This document shows, in pieces, positions 9,678 through 18,589 of a stretch of 42,496 nt of DNA. Below the pieces are notes generated by a model that saw only the letters and a program-made list of their open reading frames with translations, had not been told where the DNA came from and did no database searches. Source of the stretch: an uncultured Gemmatimonadota bacterium (GTDB taxonomy: Bacteria; Latescibacterota; UBA2968; UBA8231); contig CAITNQ010000052.1 of the NCBI GenBank assembly GCA_903893785.1, forward strand, positions 1-42,496. Reading direction: 5' to 3'. Numbering within the stretch: the first letter of the stretch is position 1; each line of letters starts with the position of its first letter. Position numbers and translations under genes: made by a program.

Positions 9678-10991
9678 TCAGGCGCTGGCGTGGGCCAGGC
9701 GCGCGCTGACGTGGGCCTCCAGGTACTCGCGCAGCGCTGCCGGTCGCACGGGGTCGATGATTTCACCGGCAAAGGCGCCGGTCAGCACCTGTCGGGCCTG
9801 GTCTTCGCCCACCCCGCGTGAGCGCAGGTAGAAAAGGGCGTCGTCGTCCAACCGGCCCACCGTGGCGCCGTGCGAGCACTTCACCTCGTCGGCGTAAATC
9901 TCCAACTGCGGCTGGGTGTTCACCTCGGCTTCAGCTGACAGCAGCAGGTTGCGGTTGGACTGGTATGCATCGGTCTGCGCCCCGGCCTGGTGCACCAGGA
10001 TGCGGCCCCGGAACACCGCTTCGGCCTGGTCGGCGAGAATGCCCTTGTATAGCTGGTGGCTGACGCCGTGGGGCTGCTGGTGCTCGACCAGAGTGTGGTT
10101 CGCCAGGTGCTGACTGCCACTGCCCAGGTACAGGCCGCGCAGCGTCGATACCACACCCGGACCGGCCAATACCGTGCGCACCCGCTGTCGTGACAGGCCA
10201 CCACCCAGGGCGACACTGGTGGAGCAGAAACGCGCCTCGGCCGCGGCGGTCACGGCCAGGTCAGCCAGGTGGAAAACCTGCGGCCCTTCCTGCTGGAGGC
10301 AGTAGTGATCGAGTTCGGCGCCTGGCCCGAGGCACACCTCGCTGACGGCGTTGGTCCACCGGGCCGCGCCCGCGTGGCTCAGATACGTCTGCACGATCGT
10401 GGCCTGCGAGGCCGGGCCCAGGCGCACGAATACGCGTGGGTGGCAGACCACGGCATCGGGCCGATCGGTGCCCAGAAAGACAATGTGGATGGGCTCTGCC
10501 AGGCGACTGCCTGCCGCCACCTCCACCAGGGCGCCAGAGGACAGGAAAGCGGTGTTCAGCGCCGTGAAGGGCTGCTGCGCCTCGGTTGCGTGCTGACCCA
10601 GTTCAGCCAGCAGCTCGGGACGGGTGGCCAGGGTTGGCGCCAGCTCCGTCACCCGGACGCCCTCTGGAGCCGCCGGGCGAGACAGCGCCGGGGCTAACAC
10701 GCCGTCCACGAACACCAGGCTGGGTCCATCCAGCTCGGCTGCTCCGGTCGCCGGCCGAGCCGCCGCGGCGCCGGAGTGTGCGCTGGGGGCGAACTCGGAC
10801 CGCGCCAGGGAGGTCAACCGCGTCAGTCGCCAGTCTTCATCACGCGAGTGCGGGAAGCCCATGGCCGCGAATCGCTGCCATGCCTCCCTTCGGCGCTGGT
10901 GCAGGGGCGAGTCCGTGGCCGGCCCCAAGTGCGTTTCCAGGGCGGCGAAGTGATCGCCGTACCGGGCCACGACTTCAGTCTCGGCGGCCAT
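9678..10991 (-). CDS. sufD: Fe-S assembly protein SufD
   Basis: 437 residues, the partner of SufB in the SufBC2D scaffold. The beta-helix C-terminal region includes EVKCSHGATVGRLDDDALFYLRSRG, with the conserved Cys-Ser-His-Gly-Ala-Thr, and ends with the family's GEIIDPV-type helix. The ATG at 10991 was chosen because a strong AAGGAG lies seven bases upstream; it starts 17 bases inside the end of sufC, consistent with coupled translation. Upstream in-frame starts would overlap sufC much more and add a non-family extension. Confidence 0.95.
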   Translation of the reverse strand: MAAETEVVARYGDHFAALETHLGPATDSPLHQRRREAWQRFAAMGFPHSRDEDWRLTRLTSLARSEFAPSAHSGAAAARPATGAAELDGPSLVFVDGVLAPALSRPAAPEGVRVTELAPTLATRPELLAELGQHATEAQQPFTALNTAFLSSGALVEVAAGSRLAEPIHIVFLGTDRPDAVVCHPRVFVRLGPASQATIVQTYLSHAGAARWTNAVSEVCLGPGAELDHYCLQQEGPQVFHLADLAVTAAAEARFCSTSVALGGGLSRQRVRTVLAGPGVVSTLRGLYLGSGSQHLANHTLVEHQQPHGVSHQLYKGILADQAEAVFRGRILVHQAGAQTDAYQSNRNLLLSAEAEVNTQPQLEIYADEVKCSHGATVGRLDDDALFYLRSRGVGEDQARQVLTGAFAGEIIDPVRPAALREYLEAHVSARLAHASA

Positions 10992-11760
10992 CGACAGCTC
11001 CTTGCGCGGTAGCCTCGCCGTTTTCTTTGAGCCAGTCGTAACCGCGTTCCTCCAGTTCCAGGGCCAATTCCCGGTCGCCGCTGCGTACGATGCGACCCCG
11101 GTAGAGCACATGGACCCGGTCCGGCACGATGTAGTCGAGCAGCCGTTGGTAGTGGGTGACCACGATGGCGGCCTTGTCCGGGCCGTGCAGCTGGTTGACG
11201 CCGTTGGCCACTACGCGCAGGGCATCGATGTCCAGGCCCGAGTCGGTCTCGTCCAGGATGGCCAGCGACGGTTCGAGTACCGCCATCTGCAGTACCTCGT
11301 GACGTTTCTTCTCGCCGCCGGAGAAACCTTCGTTCACCGAGCGCTTGAGGAAGCCCTGATCCATCTCCACCAGACGCAGCTTCTCCTTCACCAGGGCCAG
11401 AAAGTCGAAAGCGTCCAGCTCGGGCAAGCCGCGATGCTTGCGCACCTCATTCAGGCTGGTGCGCAGGAAGTAGGCTGTGTTGACGCCGGGTATCTCGATG
11501 GGGTATTGAAAGGCCAGGAAGACGCCTTCGCGAGCCCGCGCTTCCGGGGACATGGCCAGCAGGTCCCGGCCCTGGTACAGCACCTCGCCGGCGGTAACCT
11601 CATAGCCCTCCCTGCCGGCCAAGACTGCGGCCAGGGTGCTCTTGCCCGAACCGTTCGGGCCCATGATAGCGTGTACCTGGCCCGGTCCGACTTCCAGGTC
11701 CAGGCCGCGGAGAATCTCGTTGCCGCCCACCCGGGCGTGCAGGTTGCTGATCTTGAGCAT
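10975..11760 (-). CDS. sufC: Fe-S assembly ATPase SufC
   Basis: 261 residues, an ABC-type ATPase that drives conformational change of SufBD. Walker A is GPNGSGKST, the signature is GFSGGEKKRHEVLQM, Walker B runs LAILDETDSGLDIDAL, and the switch His is in VVTHYQRLLDYI. The signature normally continues KKRNE; here it is KKRHE, a small deviation. The protein has no membrane segments, as expected for a soluble SUF component. It lies 68 bases after sufB. Confidence 0.97.
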   Translation of the reverse strand: MLKISNLHARVGGNEILRGLDLEVGPGQVHAIMGPNGSGKSTLAAVLAGREGYEVTAGEVLYQGRDLLAMSPEARAREGVFLAFQYPIEIPGVNTAYFLRTSLNEVRKHRGLPELDAFDFLALVKEKLRLVEMDQGFLKRSVNEGFSGGEKKRHEVLQMAVLEPSLAILDETDSGLDIDALRVVANGVNQLHGPDKAAIVVTHYQRLLDYIVPDRVHVLYRGRIVRSGDRELALELEERGYDWLKENGEATAQGAVDGRRD

Positions 11761-11828
11761 GGGGTGCCTCGCAGTAAAGGTGCTGCCGACCGCGACGATG
11801 GAATTCCGGGGGTGCCAGGTGCTGACGC

Positions 11829-13322
11829 TCAGCCGACGCTGCCTTCCAGGCTCACGCCCAGAAGCTTCTGGGCTTCGACGGCGAACTCCATGGGCAGTTC
11901 GGCCAGCACTTCCTTGCAGAAGCCGTTGACGATCATGGACACGGCGTCCTCGGTGGCAATGCCGCGCTGGTTGCAGTAGAAGATCTGGTCGTCACCGATC
12001 TTCGAGGTCGTGGCCTCGTGCTCCACCCGCGCCGATGGGTTGTGCACCTGGATCACCGGGAAGGTGTGGGCGCCGCAGCGGTTGCCGATGAGCATGGAAT
12101 CGCACTGGGTGAAATTGCGCGCCCCGGCCGCGCCTTTGTTGACCCGCACCAGACCGCGGTAGGTGTTCTGCCCACGCTGTGCCGAGATGCCCTTGGAGAC
12201 GACGGTACTGCGGGTGTTGCGCCCCAGGTGCACCATTTTCGTGCCAGTGTCCGCCTGCTGGCGTTTGGTGGTCAGGGCTACCGAGTAGAACTCGCCGACC
12301 GAGTTGTCGCCCTGCAGAATGCACCCGGGGTACTTCCAGGTGATGGCCGAACCGGTCTCCACCTGCGTCCACGAGATGCGCGAATTGGCGCCCCGACAGG
12401 CACCGCGCTTGGTGACGAAGTTGAAGATGCCTCCTCGGCCCTCATCGTCGCCCGGGTACCAATTCTGCACGGTCGAGTATTTGATCGTCGCATCACCCAG
12501 GGCCACCAGCTCCACCACCGCGGCGTGCAGCTGATTCTCGTCGCGGATAGGCGCGGTGCAGCCTTCCAGGTAACTGACGTAACTGCCCTCGTCGGCGATG
12601 ATCAGCGTCCGCTCGAATTGGCCCGTATTGGCTGCGTTGATGCGGAAATAGGTCGACAGCTCCATGGGGCAACGGACGCCCTTGGGGATGTACACGAAAG
12701 ACCCGTCGCTGAAGACGGCCGAGTTGAGCGTGGCGAAGTAGTTGTCGGAATAGGGCACCACCGACCCCAGGTACTGGCGCACCAGCTCCGGGTGGTTCTG
12801 CACTGCGTCGGAAAATGAGCAGAAGATGATGCCCAACTCCGCCAGCTTGCTCTTGAAGGTGGTGGCCACCGACACCGAGTCGAAGACGGCATCCACGGCG
12901 ATCCCGGCCAGCATCTGCTGTTCAGACAGTGGGATGCCCAGTTTCTCATAGGTGCGCAGCAGCTCTGGATCCACGTCCGCCAGGGACTCAGGGCCTGGTT
13001 TGCGGCGCGGGGCCGAATAGTAGACGATGCTCTGGTAGTCGATGTCAGGATAGTACACCCGGGCCCATCGCTGCGCTTCGGGCCGGCGCGTCGGGTCCTC
13101 CATGCGCAGCCACTGCCGGTACGCCTTCAAGCGCCATTCCAGCATGAAAGCTGGCTCCCGCTTGCGGGCTGAGATGAAGCGGATTATGTCCTCCGACAGG
13201 CCCGGCGGCGCCGAGTCGGACTCGATATCGGTGACGAAACCCCACTGGTACTCGCGATTGGCCAGCTCTTCGAGGGTGGGGGCCCCATGGGCCCTGTCGT
13301 TGTCGTTGCCGCTGCCGCTCAT
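11829..13322 (-). CDS. sufB: Fe-S assembly protein SufB
   Basis: 497 residues, the main scaffold subunit. Family blocks are plain: [61 protein letters not shown] and FYCNQRGI, the last with the Cys implicated in cluster building. It is the first gene of the suf operon; AGGGGAG stands eight bases before the ATG, and a promoter candidate lies within 80 bases upstream. The divergent sizes of SufB and SufD and their order B-C-D-S-U agree with operons of Gram-positive and FCB bacteria. Confidence 0.97.
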   Translation of the reverse strand: MSGSGNDNDRAHGAPTLEELANREYQWGFVTDIESDSAPPGLSEDIIRFISARKREPAFMLEWRLKAYRQWLRMEDPTRRPEAQRWARVYYPDIDYQSIVYYSAPRRKPGPESLADVDPELLRTYEKLGIPLSEQQMLAGIAVDAVFDSVSVATTFKSKLAELGIIFCSFSDAVQNHPELVRQYLGSVVPYSDNYFATLNSAVFSDGSFVYIPKGVRCPMELSTYFRINAANTGQFERTLIIADEGSYVSYLEGCTAPIRDENQLHAAVVELVALGDATIKYSTVQNWYPGDDEGRGGIFNFVTKRGACRGANSRISWTQVETGSAITWKYPGCILQGDNSVGEFYSVALTTKRQQADTGTKMVHLGRNTRSTVVSKGISAQRGQNTYRGLVRVNKGAAGARNFTQCDSMLIGNRCGAHTFPVIQVHNPSARVEHEATTSKIGDDQIFYCNQRGIATEDAVSMIVNGFCKEVLAELPMEFAVEAQKLLGVSLEGSVG

Positions 13323-13373
13323 CGTGGTGCTCCCCTGGCCGCAAGGACCTGATCGTCCGGGCTGACAACGCAG

Positions 13374-13402
13374 AACCTAGGTAAACTGGACAAGAAAGTC
13401 AA
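13374..13402 (-). promoter_or_regulatory. Candidate suf operon promoter
   Basis: On the - strand TTGACT (13397-13402) matches five of six -35 positions. TAGGTT (13374-13379) stands 17 bases further on but matches only three -10 positions. The region is AT-richer than its surroundings and lies about 50 bases before sufB. A weak dyad (TTGACT with AGTTTA nine bases on) could be where the operon's Rrf2 protein binds; the spacing differs from the E. coli IscR type 1 site, so this is speculative. Confidence 0.4.
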
Positions 13403-13445
13403 GATTGCCTCCAGCGGCCGGCGCCCCGCGGCCGACCCGCCGTGA

Positions 13446-13466
13446 CCGGGGCCCTGCGGGCCCCGG
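13446..13466. terminator. Strong 9-bp GC hairpin downstream of the DUF58 gene
   Basis: CCGGGGCCC (13446-13454) and GGGCCCCGG (13458-13466) form a perfect stem with a TGC loop, 23 bases after the stop of the DUF58 gene on the - strand and upstream of the sufB promoter candidate. It lacks a U-tract, so it may be a pause or RNA-end stabiliser rather than a classical terminator. Confidence 0.5.
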
Positions 13467-13488
13467 GCGGCGGCGTACGCGGTGTGGT

Positions 13489-14394
13489 TCAGCCGAGGCG
13501 CTGGCGACGGACGAGGTAGTGTGACAGGGCCTGGTCAAAGGGTGTGGTGGTGTCCAGCAGGGCATAGTCGATGCGCGCGTCGGCGCACCCTTGCCGGTAC
13601 TGCCGCACCAGGTCGGCCATCATCGCCTGGTATTCAACGCGCAGGTGCCCGGGTTGCGTCGACAGCACCTGCGCGGGTGCCTCCAGGTCGAAGAACCGCG
13701 CCTGGTGGCCCAGTTCCAGATCGCGCTCGCGCGGGTCGAGGATCTGGAAGACGATGACCTCGTGACCGCGGTGGCGCAGGTATTTCAGCCCCTGCAGCAC
13801 CTGGCCGGGGTCATCGAGCAAGTCAGACAGCACCACCACCAGGCCGCGGCGAGTGATCCGCTCGGCCAGCTCCAGGAAGGCCTGGGCAATGCCCGTGTCA
13901 GCCGCCGGCTGCGTCTGCTCGATGGCGCGCAGCAGAACCTGCAGGTGACTGGGCAGCGACCGGGGCGGCACCAGGGTGTCGATGTGTTCGCGGAAGAGCG
14001 CCAGGCCTACCGCGTCGCGCTGGCGCAGCAGGAGATGGGCCAGCGCCGCCGCCAGGGCCGCCGCATAGCGGAACTTGCTCCACGGGCCTCCAGCGGCATA
14101 GGCCATGGAACCGCTGGTGTCTACCAGCAGGTAGGCCCGCAGGTTGGTCTCTTCCTCGTACTGCTTGATGACCGGACGGCCCGACTTGGCGTATGCCTTC
14201 CAGTCCAGGTGGCGTAGCGAGTCGCCGGGCAGGTAAGGCCGGTGTTCGGAGAACTCGACCGAGAACCCGTGGTACGGGCTGCGATGCAGCCCGGTAATGA
14301 ACCCCTCGACTACCAACCGCGCCACCAGGTCGAGTCGCGACAGGCGGGAGATGGCCTCGGGACTAAGGTCGCCGCGCGGCGCTGCGGCCGTCAC
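13489..14394 (-). CDS. DUF58 (von Willebrand-like) protein
   Basis: 301 residues, soluble. The family core is seen: [18 protein letters not shown], then [17 protein letters not shown], followed by the MIDAS-like DTSGSMAYA and [10 protein letters not shown] of a VWA-type fold. DUF58 proteins nearly always accompany MoxR AAA ATPases and are thought to act as adaptor or target modules in assembly of surface or secreted complexes. The ATG overlaps the moxR-like stop as ATGA. This is the last gene of the envelope cluster. The specific client is unknown. Confidence 0.9.
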   Translation of the reverse strand: MTAAAPRGDLSPEAISRLSRLDLVARLVVEGFITGLHRSPYHGFSVEFSEHRPYLPGDSLRHLDWKAYAKSGRPVIKQYEEETNLRAYLLVDTSGSMAYAAGGPWSKFRYAAALAAALAHLLLRQRDAVGLALFREHIDTLVPPRSLPSHLQVLLRAIEQTQPAADTGIAQAFLELAERITRRGLVVVLSDLLDDPGQVLQGLKYLRHRGHEVIVFQILDPRERDLELGHQARFFDLEAPAQVLSTQPGHLRVEYQAMMADLVRQYRQGCADARIDYALLDTTTPFDQALSHYLVRRQRLG

Positions 14395-15395
14395 CCGCGC
14401 GCGCCTTCAGGTCGGATGTCCTGCAGCAGGCGGTCCACCAGCTGTGGCGCGCCGATGTTGTCGGCCTCGGCATGGAAGTTCACCAGCAGACGGTGGCGCA
14501 GCACGGGCATGGCAGCGGCGCGGATGTCGTCGATGGACACGGTGAAGCGCCCGTCCAGGACCGCGCGGGCCTTGCCTGCCAGGACCAGGTACTGGGACGC
14601 TCGTGGCCCGGCCCCCCAGCGCACCAGCTGGCGGACATAGTCCGGAGCCGTGGGTTCGGCCGGGCGCGAGGCGCGCACCAGTTGCACCGCGTAGCGGACC
14701 ACATGGTCCGCCACCGGCACGCGCCGCACCAGCTGTTGCAGCTCGACCAGTTCGGCGGCACCCAGCACCCGTTTGGGTTCGCCGCGTACGGCCGAGGTCG
14801 TGGCGCGCACGATCTGGGCCTCTTCGTCGGCGCTGGGGTAGTCCACCCAGAGCTCGAAGATGAAGCGGTCGAGTTGGGCTTCCGGCAGGGGATAGGTCCC
14901 TTCCTGCTCGATAGGGTTCTGGGTTGCCAGCACGAAGAAAGGTTCGCCCAGCGGCAGGGTCTGAGCGCCCGCGGTGACCGCGTGCTCCTGCATCGCCTGC
15001 AGCAACGCCGCCTGGGTCTTGGGCGGGGTACGGTTGATTTCGTCGGCCAGCACAATGTGCGCGAAGACTGGACCGCGCACGAAGCGGAACCCCTTGCGGC
15101 CGGTCTGCGGGTCCTCTTCCAGGACCTCGGTGCCGGTGATGTCCGAGGGCATCAGATCCGGGGTGAACTGGATGCGCCCGAAAGACAGGTCCAGGGTCTG
15201 GGCGAGCGCATGGATCAGCGTGGTCTTGGCCAACCCGGGTACGCCCACTAATAGGCAGTGCCCGCCGGCCAGCAGGGCTACCAGCAGCTGGTCGATGATC
15301 TCGTGCTGGCCGACGATGATCTTGCCGACTTCGGCGCGGATACGGTCCCGGTTCTGCCGCAGTCCTGCCACCGCCTCCACATCACTGCCTGCCAT
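14391..15395 (-). CDS. MoxR-family AAA+ ATPase
   Basis: 334 residues. Walker A is in [10 protein letters not shown] (about residues 50-59), Walker B in [11 protein letters not shown], and sensor 1 in [26 protein letters not shown], the hallmark MoxR stretch; the ending is the usual helical lid. MoxR ATPases are chaperone-like and work with VWA proteins such as the DUF58 protein encoded next, with which it overlaps by four bases. An AAAGG ribosome-binding site lies seven bases upstream of the ATG. It follows the amidohydrolase after 71 bases. Confidence 0.94.
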   Translation of the reverse strand: MAGSDVEAVAGLRQNRDRIRAEVGKIIVGQHEIIDQLLVALLAGGHCLLVGVPGLAKTTLIHALAQTLDLSFGRIQFTPDLMPSDITGTEVLEEDPQTGRKGFRFVRGPVFAHIVLADEINRTPPKTQAALLQAMQEHAVTAGAQTLPLGEPFFVLATQNPIEQEGTYPLPEAQLDRFIFELWVDYPSADEEAQIVRATTSAVRGEPKRVLGAAELVELQQLVRRVPVADHVVRYAVQLVRASRPAEPTAPDYVRQLVRWGAGPRASQYLVLAGKARAVLDGRFTVSIDDIRAAAMPVLRHRLLVNFHAEADNIGAPQLVDRLLQDIRPEGARG

Positions 15396-15466
15396 GCGTC
15401 AACCTTTCCGGGCGAGAAACGGTGATCTGCCTGCGCCGGCGCCGTACGCCGCGCGCGCGGACGAAT

Positions 15467-16339
15467 TCACAGCCCCAGCAGGCGCACGGCGTTGCCGCGC
15501 GCAATCTTGGCAAAGGCCGCGTCGCTGATCCGCCCCTGCTCGACCAGGTCCAGCAGGAAGCGGCCCAGCGGCAGGTTCTGCTCCGCGAAACAGATGTCGG
15601 TGGCAAAGAGCATGCGGTCCTGGAACTCGGTCAGGAACTGGGCGGCGTACTGCGGGTGGCGTGCCAGCGCGTTGAAGCCACTGCCGGCGGACAGATCGCC
15701 CCAAAGGTTGGCGTAGCGCCGGAACAGCTTGGGCACCACGCCCTCCTCGCTGAACGGGTACCGTGGGTAGCCGGCCCGGTCGGCAACGGTTTCGAGCTTG
15801 CCGATCTCGGCCCAGAAGGCCGGCCCATGGCCCAGGATGTTCAGGCGCGGGAAGCGCATCAGCGTCTGCTCAAGCTGCGGCAGCCCCGGATCGTCGTAGA
15901 AACCGTACGTGCCGCCGATACGCGCCGCGATGTCGAAGGTCAGCGGCAAGCCCACTTCCTGCACGTGGGCGAACAGGTTCTGGCAACGCGGTTCCAGGAA
16001 GGGCAGGTTCGGCATCACCTCGCCGACGCCGACGCAACCGCGGTCGCGGTAGTGCCGCACCCAGTCGCCCAACGGGGCGTCCGGCGCATTGGTCATGGCC
16101 CGCGGGTCGATGTTGCAGAACGGGACCAGGCGACCGCCCGAAGCCGCGCACATGTCGAGGATGTCCTCGTTGGACTGGGGCAGGTACGTCTCCGGCCCGA
16201 TCAACGGCAGGAGGGCGCCCTTCTCGATGCCCAATTCGTCGTAGCGGCGAAGGACCTGGTCGACGGTGGCGAAGCGCGTACGGCCATCGGCCAGGGGGCA
16301 CTCGGGTCGGTACGCATGGGCATGGACATCGATGAACAT
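15467..16339 (-). CDS. Amidohydrolase-2 family (TIM-barrel) metal-dependent hydrolase
   Basis: 290 residues. Metal ligands expected of the family are in place: DVHAHAY (HxH, residues 5-7), GVGEVMPN, ILGHGPAFW and the final Asp in FATDICF. The C-terminus shows KIARGNAVRLLGL, the common amidohydrolase ending. Relatives act as decarboxylases or lactone/amide hydrolases; the substrate cannot be predicted. The ATG has AAAGGA five bases upstream. It lies between an exported AsnB-like protein and MoxR, 68 bases after the former, so it is probably in the same transcript. Confidence 0.85.
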   Translation of the reverse strand: MFIDVHAHAYRPECPLADGRTRFATVDQVLRRYDELGIEKGALLPLIGPETYLPQSNEDILDMCAASGGRLVPFCNIDPRAMTNAPDAPLGDWVRHYRDRGCVGVGEVMPNLPFLEPRCQNLFAHVQEVGLPLTFDIAARIGGTYGFYDDPGLPQLEQTLMRFPRLNILGHGPAFWAEIGKLETVADRAGYPRYPFSEEGVVPKLFRRYANLWGDLSAGSGFNALARHPQYAAQFLTEFQDRMLFATDICFAEQNLPLGRFLLDLVEQGRISDAAFAKIARGNAVRLLGL

Positions 16340-16407
16340 GGCGATCCTTTCGCAGCCGGGGTCGGGGCGTCGTGTCGGCCGCCTGAGCCGACGCCCACGG
16401 ACGCGGT

Positions 16408-17727
16408 TCAGGTCTTGCGTTCCTTCTTGCGTGCGGCAGGGAAGAGGACATTGTTGAGCAGCAGCCGGTAGCCCGGCGAGTTGGGATGCAGCGCCAAGTC
16501 CGTCGGCGGGTCGTGCACCATGTGGCGCTGGTCTTCCGGGTCGTGCCCGCCATAGAACGTGAAGGTACCGCGGCCCACCTGGCCGTGGATGTAGCGCACC
16601 TCGTCGCTGCCCTCGACCTCACCCAGTACCACCACTGACTTCTTCACCAGGCTGCGGCGGAAACCGGTGGTCTGGCCAAGGAAACCGTTGACGGTGCTGG
16701 TGTGGCACTGCGTCAGCATGCTCGGAACCGGGTCGTACTTGGCGGCAAACTCGAAGAGCGTGAAGTAGTCGGCTTCGGGCGACCGCAACTGCCGGGCGTC
16801 GTTGGGCGTCGTGTCAATGTCGGAGAACTCGTAGACTAGCGGATTGGTCTCCAGTGTGAACCCGGTAAAGGCCACGGTCTGACTGAAGTCGAGTTTCTGC
16901 TGCGCCTGCGGATCAGCCGGGTCACCGTCGAACACGGCGGCGCAGATATCGATGTCGTGGGCTGCCAGGGCAATATCAAAGGTATCCGTGGCCGAGCACA
17001 TGGCGAACAGGAAACCTCCGCTCTCCATGTACTGGCGGATGGCGCGGGCCACGGCGCCTTTCTGACGGCTGACTTTGCCGAAACCCAAGCGTCGGGCGGT
17101 GGCCTCATACACGCGCTGCTGCTCCTGGTACCAGGCCTCACGCCCGTAGGCTGCGTAGAACTTGCCGTACTGCCCGGTGAAGTCCTCGTGGTGCAGGTGC
17201 AGCCAGTCATAGTCGGCCAGACGGCCGGCCAACACCTCCTCGTCCCACAGCTTGTCGTAGGGGATCTGGGCGTACTCCAGGGCCAGGGTTACCGCATCGT
17301 CCCACGGCTGCTGATCGGGTGGTGTGTACACGGCGATCCGCGGCGCCTTCTCCAGCCGCACCACCTCCATGTTCCCGGCGTCGATCTCGGCGTAAATGGT
17401 GGCTGCCTGAGCCTCGCTGATCCGGACCGCGGCGATGCCGCGCACCCGGCACTCCCGCACCGCGGGTTCCTGGTAGTCGAGCATGAAACTGCCGGCGCGA
17501 TAGTTCAGCAGCCATTCGACCGGGACGTTCTGCTTCAGCACCCAGTAGGCCAGACCATAGGCCTTCAGATGGTTGGTCTGGCTGTCGTCCATGGGGATCA
17601 GCAGGCGGTCAGCCATCACCGGATGGAGGCTGCCCAGCAGCAGCAACCAGATCAGCGTGGACCGGCCACGGTGCGTTCGGGGCCGACCCGCGCGGCGGGG
17701 CAGCCGCGTCTCAGCGCTCAGGGGCAC
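16408..17727 (-). CDS. Exported 'asparagine synthetase B-like' family protein, function unknown
   Basis: 439 residues from the GTG at 17727, chosen because GGAGGAG lies five bases before it; the gene then overlaps the preceding stop by 17 bases. A Sec signal peptide (STLIWLLLLGSLHPVMA) precedes the conserved LLIPMDDSQTNHLKAYGLAY and VEWLLNYRAGSF. The C-terminus carries GGHDPEDQRH, then PGYRLLLNNVLFPAA and a basic KKERKT tail. From memory, Bacteroidota homologues with these same blocks are labelled 'asparagine synthetase B'. However, neither an N-terminal nucleophile Cys nor a PP-loop synthetase motif is visible, so that label is unlikely to describe its function. The closing GG-H-x-rich part suggests a GATase-1/ThuA-like flavodoxin fold, which is inference. 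Confidence 0.8.
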   Translation of the reverse strand: MPLSAETRLPRRAGRPRTHRGRSTLIWLLLLGSLHPVMADRLLIPMDDSQTNHLKAYGLAYWVLKQNVPVEWLLNYRAGSFMLDYQEPAVRECRVRGIAAVRISEAQAATIYAEIDAGNMEVVRLEKAPRIAVYTPPDQQPWDDAVTLALEYAQIPYDKLWDEEVLAGRLADYDWLHLHHEDFTGQYGKFYAAYGREAWYQEQQRVYEATARRLGFGKVSRQKGAVARAIRQYMESGGFLFAMCSATDTFDIALAAHDIDICAAVFDGDPADPQAQQKLDFSQTVAFTGFTLETNPLVYEFSDIDTTPNDARQLRSPEADYFTLFEFAAKYDPVPSMLTQCHTSTVNGFLGQTTGFRRSLVKKSVVVLGEVEGSDEVRYIHGQVGRGTFTFYGGHDPEDQRHMVHDPPTDLALHPNSPGYRLLLNNVLFPAARKKERKT

Positions 17728-18589
17728 GGGGCTCCTCCATGGGGGTAACCGGTGGCGCCGGGGGGGCACCGTCGGGGCTCTGGCTCTGCCATTGTCGCAG
17801 GCGCAGGCGCAGTTGGGCAGCGCGGGCCCCGGCGGGGTCGTCCACCAGTCCGGCGGTGCAGACCGATATGGCGTCGGCCAGGCGGCCCTGGCGTGCGTAC
17901 AGGTCCGCCAGCAGGACCCGTGCCTGGCCCGTCCCGGGGCTGTCGGCGTGCTCCTGCAGCAGCCGCTCGAGGCAGCGACAGGCGGTGTCCGGGGCGGCGC
18001 TGGCGGTCAGGGCCGCACGGGTGCGCAAAGCCAAGGCGCCCACGGGTGGCGATGCCTGCGCGGCGACCTGGGCCCAGGCCTGCGCCGCGGCCGACCGGTC
18101 TGCCTGCCGTTCAAGGCGTTCCGCCTGGACGAACACCCGGGCCACCTCCCCAGCGGCTGTCAGTGCTTCGCAGCGCAACAGCAGATCCAGGGCGTCATTG
18201 GCTGCCGGGGCCCCCGGCGCCGCGTTCAGCAGGGCGTTCAGCAACGAATCGGCCGCCGCCAACCGGCCACTCAGGTACGCGGCCTCGGCCAGGCGCAGCC
18301 GCACGGTGAACGCTCGGCCCGCCACCTGGCTGCCGCGGCGCTCCAGCCAATCGGTGACCAGTTGCTCGCTGCCGGCCACGTCGCCGCGATCCATCAGGGC
18401 CGCAGCCAGGGCGGCCACGGCTTGGGTGTCAGCCGGGGCGCGCTGGACGCGCAGCCGCAGGCTCTCCAGGTTCGGGGCTTCGCCGCCGTCCCCCGGGGCG
18501 GCGGCCGCCGCCCGCAACGGGTTGGCCGGGCCTTGCGGCCAGGCCAGCGCCGCCCAGAGCACGGCCAGGACCAACAGCCAGCCCCGCAT
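17711..18589 (-). CDS. Exported helical (TPR-like) repeat protein
   Basis: 292 residues. A short signal sequence (MRGWLLVLAVLWAALAWPQG) leads into an Ala/Leu-rich helical protein with repeated pairs such as AVAALAAALMDRGDVAGSEQ, SGRLAAADSLLNALL and DLYARQGRLADAISVCTAGL, which look like degenerate tetratricopeptide repeats. It is thus probably a periplasmic scaffold for protein contacts. The start overlaps the DUF4175 stop as TGATG and has GGAGG upstream, so coupling to DUF4175 is likely. No enzymatic motif is seen. Confidence 0.75.
   Translation of the reverse strand: MRGWLLVLAVLWAALAWPQGPANPLRAAAAAPGDGGEAPNLESLRLRVQRAPADTQAVAALAAALMDRGDVAGSEQLVTDWLERRGSQVAGRAFTVRLRLAEAAYLSGRLAAADSLLNALLNAAPGAPAANDALDLLLRCEALTAAGEVARVFVQAERLERQADRSAAAQAWAQVAAQASPPVGALALRTRAALTASAAPDTACRCLERLLQEHADSPGTGQARVLLADLYARQGRLADAISVCTAGLVDDPAGARAAQLRLRLRQWQSQSPDGAPPAPPVTPMEEPRAPER

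Noticed and set aside
16408..17727. True asparagine synthetase
   Set aside because: No N-terminal nucleophile Cys, no PP-loop, and a signal peptide is present.
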